The notes below the pieces were generated by a model. That model had not been told where the DNA came from and ran no database searches. It saw nothing but the letters and a program-made list of their open reading frames with translations. Both the position numbers and the translations under genes were made by a program. 11,199 bases of DNA from Clostridiales bacterium. Lineage in GTDB: Bacteria > Bacillota > Clostridia > Christensenellales > Aristaeellaceae. The stretch covers positions 1 to 11,199 of the forward strand of contig JAHZHX010000048.1 of NCBI GenBank assembly GCA_019420065.1, written 5' to 3'. Shown here in pieces: positions 1-7,369 of the stretch. Positions within the stretch are counted from its first letter, which is position 1, and each line of letters starts with the position of its first letter.

Positions 1-1028
1 CCGTCCTTACGCCGCAGGAAATCAGCACCTTGTTTGACGTTTTACGAAAAATGCGCGACGAGGGGCATGCCATCATTATCATTACGCACAAGCTGGATGA
101 GGTGCTGGCGATTTCCGACCGTGTAACGGTGCTGCGCAAAGGCCGTTCGGTTGATACGGTGGTCACGGCCCAAACCAATGAATATGCTCTGACTTCCCTC
201 ATGGTAGGCCATGCGGTTGATTTGCAGATCCAACGCGCAGAAACCCCGGGCGGCGCGCAGCTTCTGGACGTTCACAACCTGAATGTAGTCCGTCCGGACG
301 GCGTGCAGGCGCTCAAAAACGTCAGTTTTACGCTTAATGCAGGCGAAATCCTGGGCGTGGCAGGCGTAGCGGGAAGCGGGCAAAAGGAACTTTGCGAGGC
401 GATTGCCGGCTTGCAGGAGATCAGCGGCGGTTCCATTCTGATGCAGAACAAGCGCATTGACGGCCTTTCGCCCCGCGAGATCATCAACCGGGGCGTGAGC
501 ATGTCCTTTATTCCGGAAGACCGTCTGGGCATGGGCTTGGCGGGCGGAATGAGCATTTATGATAATCTGCTGCTGAAAAATTACCGCGATCAAAAAGGGA
601 TTTTTCTGAAGCGCCGCAAAGCCAAGGCATTGGCCGCGCGGATGGTCAAGGAATTGGAGATCGCAGCCCCTTCCATCTCAACTCAGGTGCGCAAGCTCTC
701 GGGCGGCAACGTACAAAAGGTGCTTTTGGGCCGCGAACTAAATGCCAACCCTTCCGTACTGATCACCGCCTACCCCGTGCGCGGACTGGACATCAACTCT
801 TCCATGACGATTTACCGTATGCTCAACGAGCAAAAGGAAAAGGGCGTGGGCGTACTGTTCATCGGCGAGGATCTGGACGTGCTGCTTTCGCTGTGCGACC
901 GCATCCTTGTGCTGTGCAACGGGCGCGTATCAGCGATTGTGAACAGCAGATTTGCCACAAAAGAGCTGCTGGGCTTAAAAATGACAGGCGCCTGGGAAAA
1001 CGACGAGGAGGCGGACGAATATGCTTAA
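1..1028 (+). CDS. BMP/nucleoside-type ABC importer ATP-binding protein, double NBD (5' partial)
   Basis: The reading frame is open from base 3, so the gene begins upstream; about 341 residues of a protein usually near 510 are present. The family (RbsA/NupO-like) is a fused double ATPase that sits on the cytoplasmic face and powers uptake of nucleosides or related solutes. The visible part starts just after the first Walker B (VLTPQEI) and includes its H-loop (THKLDEV). A second nucleotide-binding domain follows: a Walker A-like GVAGSGQKEL near 366-392, a signature LSGGNVQK at 696-719, and a Walker B region ITAYPVRGLD near 759-791. The second site has no Asp-Glu pair and carries GEDLD where the H-loop histidine would be; such asymmetry is usual in this family. 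The stop overlaps the next gene by 8 nt, indicating coupled translation with the permeases. Substrate is inferred from the permease type only; a sugar is less likely. Confidence 0.93.
   Translation, partial: VLTPQEISTLFDVLRKMRDEGHAIIIITHKLDEVLAISDRVTVLRKGRSVDTVVTAQTNEYALTSLMVGHAVDLQIQRAETPGGAQLLDVHNLNVVRPDGVQALKNVSFTLNAGEILGVAGVAGSGQKELCEAIAGLQEISGGSILMQNKRIDGLSPREIINRGVSMSFIPEDRLGMGLAGGMSIYDNLLLKNYRDQKGIFLKRRKAKALAARMVKELEIAAPSISTQVRKLSGGNVQKVLLGRELNANPSVLITAYPVRGLDINSSMTIYRMLNEQKEKGVGVLFIGEDLDVLLSLCDRILVLCNGRVSAIVNSRFATKELLGLKMTGAWENDEEADEYA
1005..1011 (+). promoter_or_regulatory. Ribosome binding site of first permease
   Basis: GAGGAGG lies 9 nt before the ATG at 1021, inside the end of the ATPase gene. 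It fixes the permease start in the 8-nt overlap. Confidence 0.8.
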
Positions 1029-2097
1029 TCTCTCCCTTTCCGGTCTGCACATTGCACAGCGCGCGCCAATGCCATCCTGGAAAAGCGCGCTGTACCGTTT
1101 GGCCGCGGTGCTTCTTGCGCTTTTGATCGGCGCGCTGGTTATTTCCTGTCTTGGCCTGAATCCGCTTCAGGTTTATAAAACCATGCTGAATGGCGCGCTG
1201 GCGAAAAAAAGCGCTCGCGTCAGCGTAATAAAAAACGCCATCCCTCTGGCAATCGTTTCTTTGGGCGTAACGCTGGCTTTCAAAATGCGCTTTTGGAACA
1301 TCGGCGCAGAAGGACAGATCTGCGTCGGAGCCATTGCGGCTTCCTATTTTGCCTATACGTTTGATTGGCCCTCCTGGCTGCTGATTGCCGTCATGATGGC
1401 AACCGGTTTCATCGCCGGCGGTATCTGGGGGCTGATCCCGGCCATTTTCAAAACCAGGTTCGGCACAAACGAAACGCTTTTCACCCTGATGATGAATTAT
1501 ATCGCCTCCTATTTCATTCAGTATCTGCGCGAGGGCCCCTGGCGCGATCCAAGCAAAAACGGTTTTCCGGAAATGCCGCGCTTTCCCGCCGCCGCGCGCC
1601 TGCCCAGCGTGATGGGCGTACATGCCGGGTGGATATTTGCCCTGCTGATTGCCGTTTTTGTTTTTGTCTATCTGCGCTATACGAAGCATGGATATGAACT
1701 GACGGTTGTGGGCGAAAACAGCACTACCGCCCGCTACTCCGGCATGCCGGTCAATAAAATCATCCTGCGCACGATGTTTATCAGCGCCGGTATATGCGGC
1801 CTGTCCGGCATGATCCAGGCCAGCGGATCGGACAAAATGCTCACGGACACCGTCGCCGGCGGCGACGGTTTTACCGCCATCATCATCTCCTGGCTGGCAC
1901 GCTTCTCCCCCGCCGGGATCGTCATCATCGCGCTGCTTTTCGGCATGCTGGAAAAGGGCTGCGCGACGGTTGAAACGACATATAAGTTGTCCAGCGAATT
2001 CGCGGGAATTTTGCAGGGAATTATCCTTTTCTTTGTATTGGGCGCGGAATTTTTCATTGCCTATCAGGTGCGCGGGCAGAAGGAGGCTCAGAGCTGA
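1021..2097 (+). CDS. BMP/nucleoside-type ABC transporter permease 1 (NupP-like)
   Basis: This 358-residue membrane protein is one half of the translocation channel of the importer encoded by the flanking genes (BPD_transp_2 family). It has a hydrophobic segment at about residues 25-45, then the family motif WNIGAEGQ at 92-99, and several further membrane helices (about 101-115, 119-140, 204-218, 252-265, 285-310 and 330-348). A cytoplasmic loop, GENSTTARYSGMPVNKI at 231-247, corresponds to the coupling loop that meets the ATPase. The ATG at 1021 has a strong ribosome binding site and overlaps the ATPase stop by 8 nt. Its own TGA shares one base with the next ATG. Length fits the NupP/YufP type. 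The nucleoside assignment follows from similarity to that family and is not proved by any single residue here. Confidence 0.93.
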   Translation: MLNLSLSGLHIAQRAPMPSWKSALYRLAAVLLALLIGALVISCLGLNPLQVYKTMLNGALAKKSARVSVIKNAIPLAIVSLGVTLAFKMRFWNIGAEGQICVGAIAASYFAYTFDWPSWLLIAVMMATGFIAGGIWGLIPAIFKTRFGTNETLFTLMMNYIASYFIQYLREGPWRDPSKNGFPEMPRFPAAARLPSVMGVHAGWIFALLIAVFVFVYLRYTKHGYELTVVGENSTTARYSGMPVNKIILRTMFISAGICGLSGMIQASGSDKMLTDTVAGGDGFTAIIISWLARFSPAGIVIIALLFGMLEKGCATVETTYKLSSEFAGILQGIILFFVLGAEFFIAYQVRGQKEAQS

Positions 2098-3050
2098 TGA
2101 ATACGATCGTTGCTTTTGTTTACGCGGCCATTCTCGCAGGCGTTCCGCTGCTGTACGGCACATTAGGCGAAATTATTACCGAAAAAGCAGGGCATTTGAA
2201 CCTGGGTGTTGAAGGCATGATGTACATGGGCGCGGCATTTGGCTTTCTGGGCGGATACCTGACGGGCAATCCCCTGGTTTCCCTGCTGCTGTCAATAGCC
2301 GCCGGCATGACGGGCGCGCTGATCTATGCTTTTCTGACTGTATCTTTGAAGGCCAACCAGAATGTGACCGGTCTTGCGCTGACCACCTTTGGCACAGGCG
2401 TCGCCAACTTTTTAGGGCAGTATTTAATGAAGCGCAGCACCGGCGCGTTTTCGATTCCGGCAAATGTGGTTGCTTTCTTTCGTCCGCTCGATTTGGGCAG
2501 ACTGTCCGAGATTCCGGTGATTGGGTCGCTGGTGTTTTCACACAGCATTTTCACATATCTTGTTATTGTGCTGGCCTTTGCCCTGTCATATTACCTGAAT
2601 CATACGCACGTCGGGCTGAATCTGTGTGCGATTGGCGAGAATCCGGCTGCCGCGGACGCCGCCGGCATAAACGTAACGCGATACAAATACCTGCATTTGC
2701 TGCTGGGCGGCGCTATTTGCGGGCTGGGCGGCGCGTATATTTCCCTGGTTACCTGTGCCGGCAACTGGCAGCAGAACTGCGTAGCGGGCCAGGGATGGAT
2801 CGCCGTGGCGCTGGTCATCTTTGTTTCCTGGAAGCCGCTGCGCGCGGTCTTTGGCGCGTTTTTCTTTGGCGCTTTGAGCGTGCTGCGCCTATATATCCCG
2901 GCAAGCACGCTGGCAATTCCCGCGGCTTTTTATCTGATGATCCCCTTTGCCGTTACTTGCGTGGTATTGGTGCTTTCTTCCATTCGCATGCGCAAGGAAA
3001 ATCAGGCGCCCGCAGCCTGCGGGGTGAATTATTTTCGCGAAGAACGGTAA
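2097..3050 (+). CDS. BMP/nucleoside-type ABC transporter permease 2 (NupQ-like)
   Basis: This 317-residue polytopic membrane protein is the second channel subunit of the importer. The N-terminal signature GEIITEKAGHLNLGVEGMM (residues 24-42) is characteristic of the NupQ/YufQ branch of BPD_transp_2 permeases. The cytoplasmic coupling loop GENPAAADAAGINV lies at 180-193, followed by a glycine-rich helix GGAICGLGGAY. The start ATG overlaps the upstream TGA (TGATG), with AAGGAGG at 2080-2086, 10 nt before it, so translation is coupled. It is the last gene of the transporter operon; no clear intrinsic terminator follows it before the ileS promoter. Substrate is probably a nucleoside, or another solute bound by a BMP-family lipoprotein that would be encoded outside the window. 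Confidence 0.93.
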   Translation: MNTIVAFVYAAILAGVPLLYGTLGEIITEKAGHLNLGVEGMMYMGAAFGFLGGYLTGNPLVSLLLSIAAGMTGALIYAFLTVSLKANQNVTGLALTTFGTGVANFLGQYLMKRSTGAFSIPANVVAFFRPLDLGRLSEIPVIGSLVFSHSIFTYLVIVLAFALSYYLNHTHVGLNLCAIGENPAAADAAGINVTRYKYLHLLLGGAICGLGGAYISLVTCAGNWQQNCVAGQGWIAVALVIFVSWKPLRAVFGAFFFGALSVLRLYIPASTLAIPAAFYLMIPFAVTCVVLVLSSIRMRKENQAPAACGVNYFREER

Positions 3051-3076
3051 AATTTATAAAAACCCCGTCGTTGCTC

Positions 3077-3106
3077 TTTACAGCCCGGGAGAATTTCTGA
3101 TATAAT
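3077..3106 (+). promoter_or_regulatory. Promoter of the T-box/ileS operon
   Basis: TTTACA (3077-3082; one mismatch to TTGACA), an 18-nt spacer and TATAAT (3101-3106) form a vegetative sigma-type promoter. TG at 3098-3099 makes it an extended -10 (TGATATAAT). Transcription would begin at about 3112-3115, just before the T-box stem I. Confidence 0.8.
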
Positions 3107-3258
3107 AAAATTGTTATATGCTTGGATGGGGACGGGCGCGGAAAAGCGCTTGCAGCAAGCCGGGGAGGATGAAAGCCCGGCAGTGGCAGCCGCAGCCAGA
3201 TCACCCCGGAGCATGGGCTAATCCCCCACGGCCAGCCCCCGATATCGGGCGACAAGCG

Positions 3259-3273
3259 GATGCAGAATGCATC
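3259..3273 (+). other. Small hairpin just before the T-box core
   Basis: GATGCA (3259-3264), a GAA loop and TGCATC (3268-3273) form a perfect 6-bp hairpin in the leader, 5 nt before the antiterminator. It is probably a structural spacer, or an alternative stem III, between stem I and the antiterminator. No separate function is claimed. Confidence 0.5.
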
Positions 3274-3291
3274 AATTTGGGTGGTACCGCG

Positions 3292-3324
3292 GCCTGTCCG
3301 TCCCATGGGATGGACAGGCTTTTT
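3292..3324 (+). terminator. Regulated intrinsic terminator of the T-box leader
   Basis: GCCTGTCC (3292-3299) pairs with GGACAGGC (3312-3319). A G-U pair (3300/3311) and TCC/GGA extend the stem to about 12 bp, and a run of five T follows (3320-3324). Its 5' arm overlaps the antiterminator 3' strand (3298-3305), so the two structures cannot coexist. Confidence 0.9.
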
Positions 3325-3363
3325 CATTTTCTGCTAAGGCGGCAAATTGAAAGGAGCAAAAGA

Positions 3364-6300
3364 ATGTATCAAAAAGTAACGACCGACATGAACTTTACTG
3401 CGCGCGAGAAGGAAGTGCTCAAGTTCTGGAAGGATCAGGATATCGCCAAAAAAAGCTTTCATCTGCGCGACGGGCAAGAGAAATTCACCTTTTTTGACGG
3501 GCCGCCCACGGCCAACGGCAAGCCGCATATCGGCCATGTGCTGACGCGCGCGATCAAGGACCTCATCCCCCGCTATCAAACCATGAAAGGCAAATCCGTC
3601 CTGCGTATTGCGGGGTGGGATACGCACGGCCTGCCTGTTGAGCTGGAAGTGGAAAAAAAGCTTGGCCTTGACGGCAAGCCACAGATCGAATCCTTTGGCA
3701 TCGAGCCTTTCATCAAGGAATGCAAGGAAAGCGTCTGGAAATATCTCCATTTGTGGGAGGATATGTCCGAGCGCGTCGGCTTCTGGGTCGATATGGAGCA
3801 TCCCTATGTGACCTATCATGACGACTATATCGAATCCGTTTGGTGGAGCCTTAAGCAGCTGGCAGAAAAGAATATGATCTACAAAGGGCATAAAATCGTG
3901 CCCTATTGCCCGCGCTGCGGCACCGCGCTCTCATCCCATGAGGTAGCGCAGGGATATAAGAATGTCAAAGAAAAATCGGCCTTTGTACGCTTTAAGGTTG
4001 TCGGTGAGGAAAACACTTATCTGCTGGCCTGGACAACCACGCCCTGGACGCTGCCCAGCAACCTGGCGCTGTGCGTCAACCCGCACGAAACCTATTGCCG
4101 CGTCAAGGCTGACGGCATGATTTATATCATGGCAAAGGCGCTGATCGAGACCGTGCTGGAAGGCAAGGATCCTGAAATCATTGCCGAAATGATGGGCACC
4201 GATCTGCGCGGCATGGAATATGAGCCGCTTTATCGCTTCGTCGAGCCGGATAAAAAAGCCTGGTTTGTCGTCTGCGACGAATATGTTACCATGACGGACG
4301 GTACGGGCATTGTCCATATTGCCCCCGCCTTTGGCGAGGACGACAACCGTGTGTCGCGCGAGAACAACATTCCCTTTGTCAATCTGGTGGACGCTCAAGG
4401 CAAAATGGTAAAGGAGACCGCCTGGGCAGGAACGTTCGTCAAGGACGCGGATCCGCTGATCCTAAACGACCTGAAGGAGCGCGGGCTGCTCTTTGCCGCC
4501 GTGCCTTTTGCGCATGATTATCCCTTCTGCTGGCGCTGTGATACGCCGCTGCTCTATTATGCGCGTCCGACCTGGTTCGTGCGCATGACGGCAGTGCGCG
4601 ACCAGCTGGTGGCCAATAACCGCTCGGTCAACTGGATGCCCGATAACATCAAGGAAGGCCGCATGGGCAACTTCCTGGAGAATGTAGTGGACTGGGGCCT
4701 TTCACGCGAACGCTACTGGGGCACGCCGCTGCCCATCTGGCTTTGCGATGAGGGCCATATGCATGTGATCGGCAGCCGCCGGGAGCTTCAGGAAATGGCG
4801 ATTGGCGAATGCAATCTTCCCGAGCTGCATCGCCCCTATATTGATGAAGTGGTAATCAAGTGTCCGCATTGCGGCAAGCCCATGCATCGCGTCAAGGAGG
4901 TAATCGACTGCTGGTTTGACTCCGGCTCCATGCCCTTTGCCCAGTGGCACTATCCCTTTGAGCATAAAGAAGACTTTGAATCCCACTTCCCGGCCAACTT
5001 TATTTCGGAAGCCATCGACCAGACCCGCGGGTGGTTTTATGTGCTCATGGCGATTTCCACGCAGCTCTTTGGCAAGGCCCCGTTTGAAAACTGCCTGGTG
5101 CTGGGCCATGTTCAGGACGCCGAGGGCCGCAAAATGAGCAAGCACATCGGCAATGTGGTTGATCCCTGGGATGTGCTGGACGATCAGGGCGCAGATGCCG
5201 TGCGCTGGTATTTCTATGCCGCCAGCGCCCCGTGGCTGCCCAGCCGCTTCTCCAAAGCCAATGTTTCCGAATATCAGCGCAAGTTCATGGGCACGCTTTG
5301 GAACGCCTATTACTTCTATGTGCTGTATGCCGATATCGACTCCTTCGATCCCACGCAGCACAGCTTGGAAAAGGCCCATCTGTCGCTGATGGATAAATGG
5401 GTGCTCAGCCGTTTGAACTCGCTCGTCAGCGGCGTGGACAACGATCTGGCAAACTATCGCATCCCGGAGGCCACCCGCAAGCTGACGGAATTTGTGGATG
5501 AGCTTTCCAACTGGTATATCCGTTTGGGCCGCAACCGTTTCTGGGGCAAGGGCATGGCGGATGACAAAGAAGCCGCTTTCATCACTTTGTATACCGTTCT
5601 TTCCATGCTTGCGCGCCTGATCGCGCCGTTCGTCCCCTTCATGGCGGAAACGATCTATCAGAATATCGTCCGCACCGTGGATGCTGCCGCGCCGGAAAGC
5701 GTGCATCTGTGCGATTATCCCGTATGCGATGCCGCATATGTGGATGACGAGATCGAGCGCCAGATGGCGGCGGTGGAAACCGTGGTGCAGCTGGGCCGTT
5801 CCTGCCGCAATCTGTCCAACATCAAGGTGCGCCAGCCGTTGTCCATGCTCTATGTCTGCGGCGCGGACTTTGGCGAGGCTTACAAGGGACTGGTTGAGGA
5901 TGAGCTGAACGTGAAAAACGTTTCTTTCATCAGCAATGCGGATGAATTTGTCAATTATGATCTGAAGCCGAATTTCTTTACGCTCAAAGCACGCTATGGC
6001 CGTTTCCTGGGCCGCTTGCGCGGCGAGCTGCAAAAGCTGGACGGCGCTGCCGTAGTCGCCGCTTTTGCCCGCGGCGAGGCCGTTACGCTGCGCCTGGACG
6101 ATACAGATATTATCCTTAACAAAGAGGATGTGCTGGTGGAAGCGGTCAAGAAAGAAGGCTTTACCTCACAGGTCGAAGGCAAGCTGACGGTCATTCTGGA
6201 TACGGCGCTGACTGCCGAGCTGATTGCGGAAGGCTGCGCGCGCGAGTTTATCAGCAAGGTGCAGGCCATGCGCAAGGACGCCGGATTTGACGTGACAGAC

Positions 6301-6483
6301 CGTATTGCCGTTTGTTACAGCTGCGCAGATTCGCTGGCTGCTGCGCTGGCAAACACCAAAGAGCTGCTGCTTACCGGCGTTCTGGCACAGAGCGTTGAAC
6401 GCTGCGCGGCACCCGAGGGCGAGCTGGTCAAAGAATGGGACATCAATGGAGAAAGCGCCGTCATTGGCGTAAAGAGGGTTTAA
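3364..6483 (+). CDS. ileS: Isoleucyl-tRNA synthetase, type 2 (long, IleRS2)
   Basis: This 1039-residue cytosolic class Ia synthetase charges tRNA-Ile with isoleucine using ATP. The catalytic HIGH motif is at residues 55-58 (within GPPTANGKPHIGH) and the KMSKS loop appears as KMSKH at 590-594. The CP1 editing domain that clears Val-tRNA-Ile shows TTTPWTLPSN from 224 and GTGIVHIAPAFGEDD at 313-327. Zinc ligands are visible: C182/C185 with C389/C392, and C461 with C500/C503, where a His at 465 or 467 replaces one expected Cys. The anticodon-binding domain and a long C-terminal region follow. Residue-level resemblance to Thermus IleRS throughout marks it as the eukaryote-like type 2, not the Bacillus/E. 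coli type 1. I chose the ATG at 3364 because AAAGGAG (3350-3356) lies 7 nt before it; the open frame upstream runs through the T-box. It is the first gene of a four-gene operon. Confidence 0.98.
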   Translation: MYQKVTTDMNFTAREKEVLKFWKDQDIAKKSFHLRDGQEKFTFFDGPPTANGKPHIGHVLTRAIKDLIPRYQTMKGKSVLRIAGWDTHGLPVELEVEKKLGLDGKPQIESFGIEPFIKECKESVWKYLHLWEDMSERVGFWVDMEHPYVTYHDDYIESVWWSLKQLAEKNMIYKGHKIVPYCPRCGTALSSHEVAQGYKNVKEKSAFVRFKVVGEENTYLLAWTTTPWTLPSNLALCVNPHETYCRVKADGMIYIMAKALIETVLEGKDPEIIAEMMGTDLRGMEYEPLYRFVEPDKKAWFVVCDEYVTMTDGTGIVHIAPAFGEDDNRVSRENNIPFVNLVDAQGKMVKETAWAGTFVKDADPLILNDLKERGLLFAAVPFAHDYPFCWRCDTPLLYYARPTWFVRMTAVRDQLVANNRSVNWMPDNIKEGRMGNFLENVVDWGLSRERYWGTPLPIWLCDEGHMHVIGSRRELQEMAIGECNLPELHRPYIDEVVIKCPHCGKPMHRVKEVIDCWFDSGSMPFAQWHYPFEHKEDFESHFPANFISEAIDQTRGWFYVLMAISTQLFGKAPFENCLVLGHVQDAEGRKMSKHIGNVVDPWDVLDDQGADAVRWYFYAASAPWLPSRFSKANVSEYQRKFMGTLWNAYYFYVLYADIDSFDPTQHSLEKAHLSLMDKWVLSRLNSLVSGVDNDLANYRIPEATRKLTEFVDELSNWYIRLGRNRFWGKGMADDKEAAFITLYTVLSMLARLIAPFVPFMAETIYQNIVRTVDAAAPESVHLCDYPVCDAAYVDDEIERQMAAVETVVQLGRSCRNLSNIKVRQPLSMLYVCGADFGEAYKGLVEDELNVKNVSFISNADEFVNYDLKPNFFTLKARYGRFLGRLRGELQKLDGAAVVAAFARGEAVTLRLDDTDIILNKEDVLVEAVKKEGFTSQVEGKLTVILDTALTAELIAEGCAREFISKVQAMRKDAGFDVTDRIAVCYSCADSLAAALANTKELLLTGVLAQSVERCAAPEGELVKEWDINGESAVIGVKRV

Positions 6484-7344
6484 ATGTTTATTGCCGATAA
6501 ATGGCAGGACTTTGCGGTGCTTGACACCGGGAACGGTGAAAAGCTGGAACGATGGGGAAAATATACCCTGTGCAGGCCCGATCCACAGGTGATCTGGCCA
6601 CAGGGTGATCCCCAGCGTTGGAAAATGGCGCAAGCCCATTATATCCGCAGCGAGCGTGGCGGCGGCGAGTGGCGTTTTCGCGAGCAGCTGCCCGAGCGCT
6701 GGCAAATCAGTTATGGCTCGCTCAAATTCCATGTGCGGCCTACCGGTTTCAAGCATACCGGCCTTTTCCCCGAACAGGCTGCCAACTGGGATTGGATGCA
6801 GTCCTTGATTGTAAAGCGCGGCGCGCCTGCCCGCGTTCTGAATCTGTTTGCGTATACCGGCGGGGCGACCATGGCCTGCGCCGCCGCGGGCGCGCATGTA
6901 ACGCATGTGGACGCCGCTAAGGGAATGGTGCTTTGGGCCAAGGAAAACCGCGAGCTGAGCGGCCTGCCGGAGACGTCCTGCCGCTTCATTGTGGAAGATG
7001 CGCTGGCTTTTGTGCGCAGAGAAATTCGCCGCGGCAACACCTATGACGGGATTTTGATGGATCCCCCCAGCTATGGCCGCGGCCCCAACGGCGAGGTGTG
7101 GAAGCTGGAAAACGAGCTGTATACGCTGGCTGAAACCTGCGCTCAGGTACTTTCGGATTCCCCGTTGTTTTTCCTGGTCAACAGCTATACGACCGGCTTC
7201 CAGCCTGCCGTATTGCAAAACATTATTGGCCGCACCGTTGTATCGCGCTTTGGCGGCAGCGTTGACGCGCAAGAAGTGGTTCTGCCCGTGCGTTCAGGCG
7301 GCGTGCTGCCATGCGGCGCAAGCGGACGCTGGCAGAAAGCCTGA
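6484..7344 (+). CDS. Class I SAM-dependent methyltransferase, COG1092/RlmI-like without PUA domain
   Basis: The 286-residue protein has a Rossmann methyltransferase fold in its C-terminal two thirds: motif I LNLFAYTGGATMACAAAGA (119-137), an acidic ribose-binding D143, ED at 171-172, and the catalytic-type motif IV DPPSYGRG (193-200). The family includes RlmI and the RlmK half of RlmL, which methylate 23S rRNA, and DPP[SK] motifs are typical of nucleic-acid base methyltransferases. The N-terminal 100 residues (WQDFAVLDTGNGEKLERWG) resemble the short COG1092 proteins common in Alphaproteobacteria and lack the PUA RNA-binding domain of RlmI. Its ATG directly follows the ileS stop (TAAATG), with GAGGG at 6474-6478. 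Substrate is not determinable from sequence; rRNA is the best guess. Its place between ileS and two RNA-modification genes supports an RNA target. Confidence 0.85.
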   Translation: MFIADKWQDFAVLDTGNGEKLERWGKYTLCRPDPQVIWPQGDPQRWKMAQAHYIRSERGGGEWRFREQLPERWQISYGSLKFHVRPTGFKHTGLFPEQAANWDWMQSLIVKRGAPARVLNLFAYTGGATMACAAAGAHVTHVDAAKGMVLWAKENRELSGLPETSCRFIVEDALAFVRREIRRGNTYDGILMDPPSYGRGPNGEVWKLENELYTLAETCAQVLSDSPLFFLVNSYTTGFQPAVLQNIIGRTVVSRFGGSVDAQEVVLPVRSGGVLPCGASGRWQKA

Positions 7345-7369
7345 TTTGCGCATACGAAAGGATATAAGC

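Larger units (their letters stand above)
3113..3325 (+). promoter_or_regulatory. T-box riboswitch, isoleucine-specific (AUC specifier), ileS leader
   Basis: The conserved T-box core GGGTGGTACCGCGG lies at 3279-3292. The bulge UGGU-ACC (3282-3288) would pair with an uncharged acceptor end NCCA; the variable U fits an A discriminator, as in tRNA-Ile. Stem I shows the distal AG-bulge/loop pattern: GCCGGG (3159-3164) pairs with CCCGGC (3176-3181) around a loop containing AGGATGAAAG. The returning strand carries AUC at 3200-3202, followed by ACCCCGGAGC, the usual position of the specifier codon. GGGG 3128-3131 can pair with CCCC 3204-3207 at its base. A probable stem III is CCCGATATCGGG (3238-3249). 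Antiterminator: UGGG 3278-3281 with CCCA 3302-3305, and GCGG 3289-3292 with CCGU 3298-3301. This excludes the terminator helix. Motifs are direct reading; the fold is my hand model. Known behaviour is that uncharged tRNA switches transcription on. Confidence 0.93.

Noticed and set aside
859..2163. 434-codon minus-strand open frame opposite the first permease
   Set aside because: It spans the ATPase/permease junction antisense to conserved genes and its translation has low-complexity, His- and Gln-rich composition; judged a shadow frame.
3238..3249. 12-bp perfect palindrome CCCGATATCGGG as a repressor operator
   Set aside because: It lies inside the transcribed T-box leader where stem III is expected, so an RNA hairpin explains it better.
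3118..3363. Open frame upstream of and in frame with ileS (82 extra codons)
   Set aside because: It runs through the T-box leader and terminator, has no ribosome binding site, and does not look like a protein. The ATG at 3364 has AAAGGAG at the right distance and matches the family's N-terminus.
4702..6033. 443-codon minus-strand open frame inside ileS
   Set aside because: It is antisense to strongly conserved synthetase sequence, has no ribosome binding site and no family resemblance. Long antisense frames are expected from the codon bias of this GC-rich gene.
7073..7369. Possible N-terminal extension of the pseudouridine synthase
   Set aside because: It overlaps the methyltransferase gene in another frame, while ATG 7370 has a good ribosome binding site and a normal family start.
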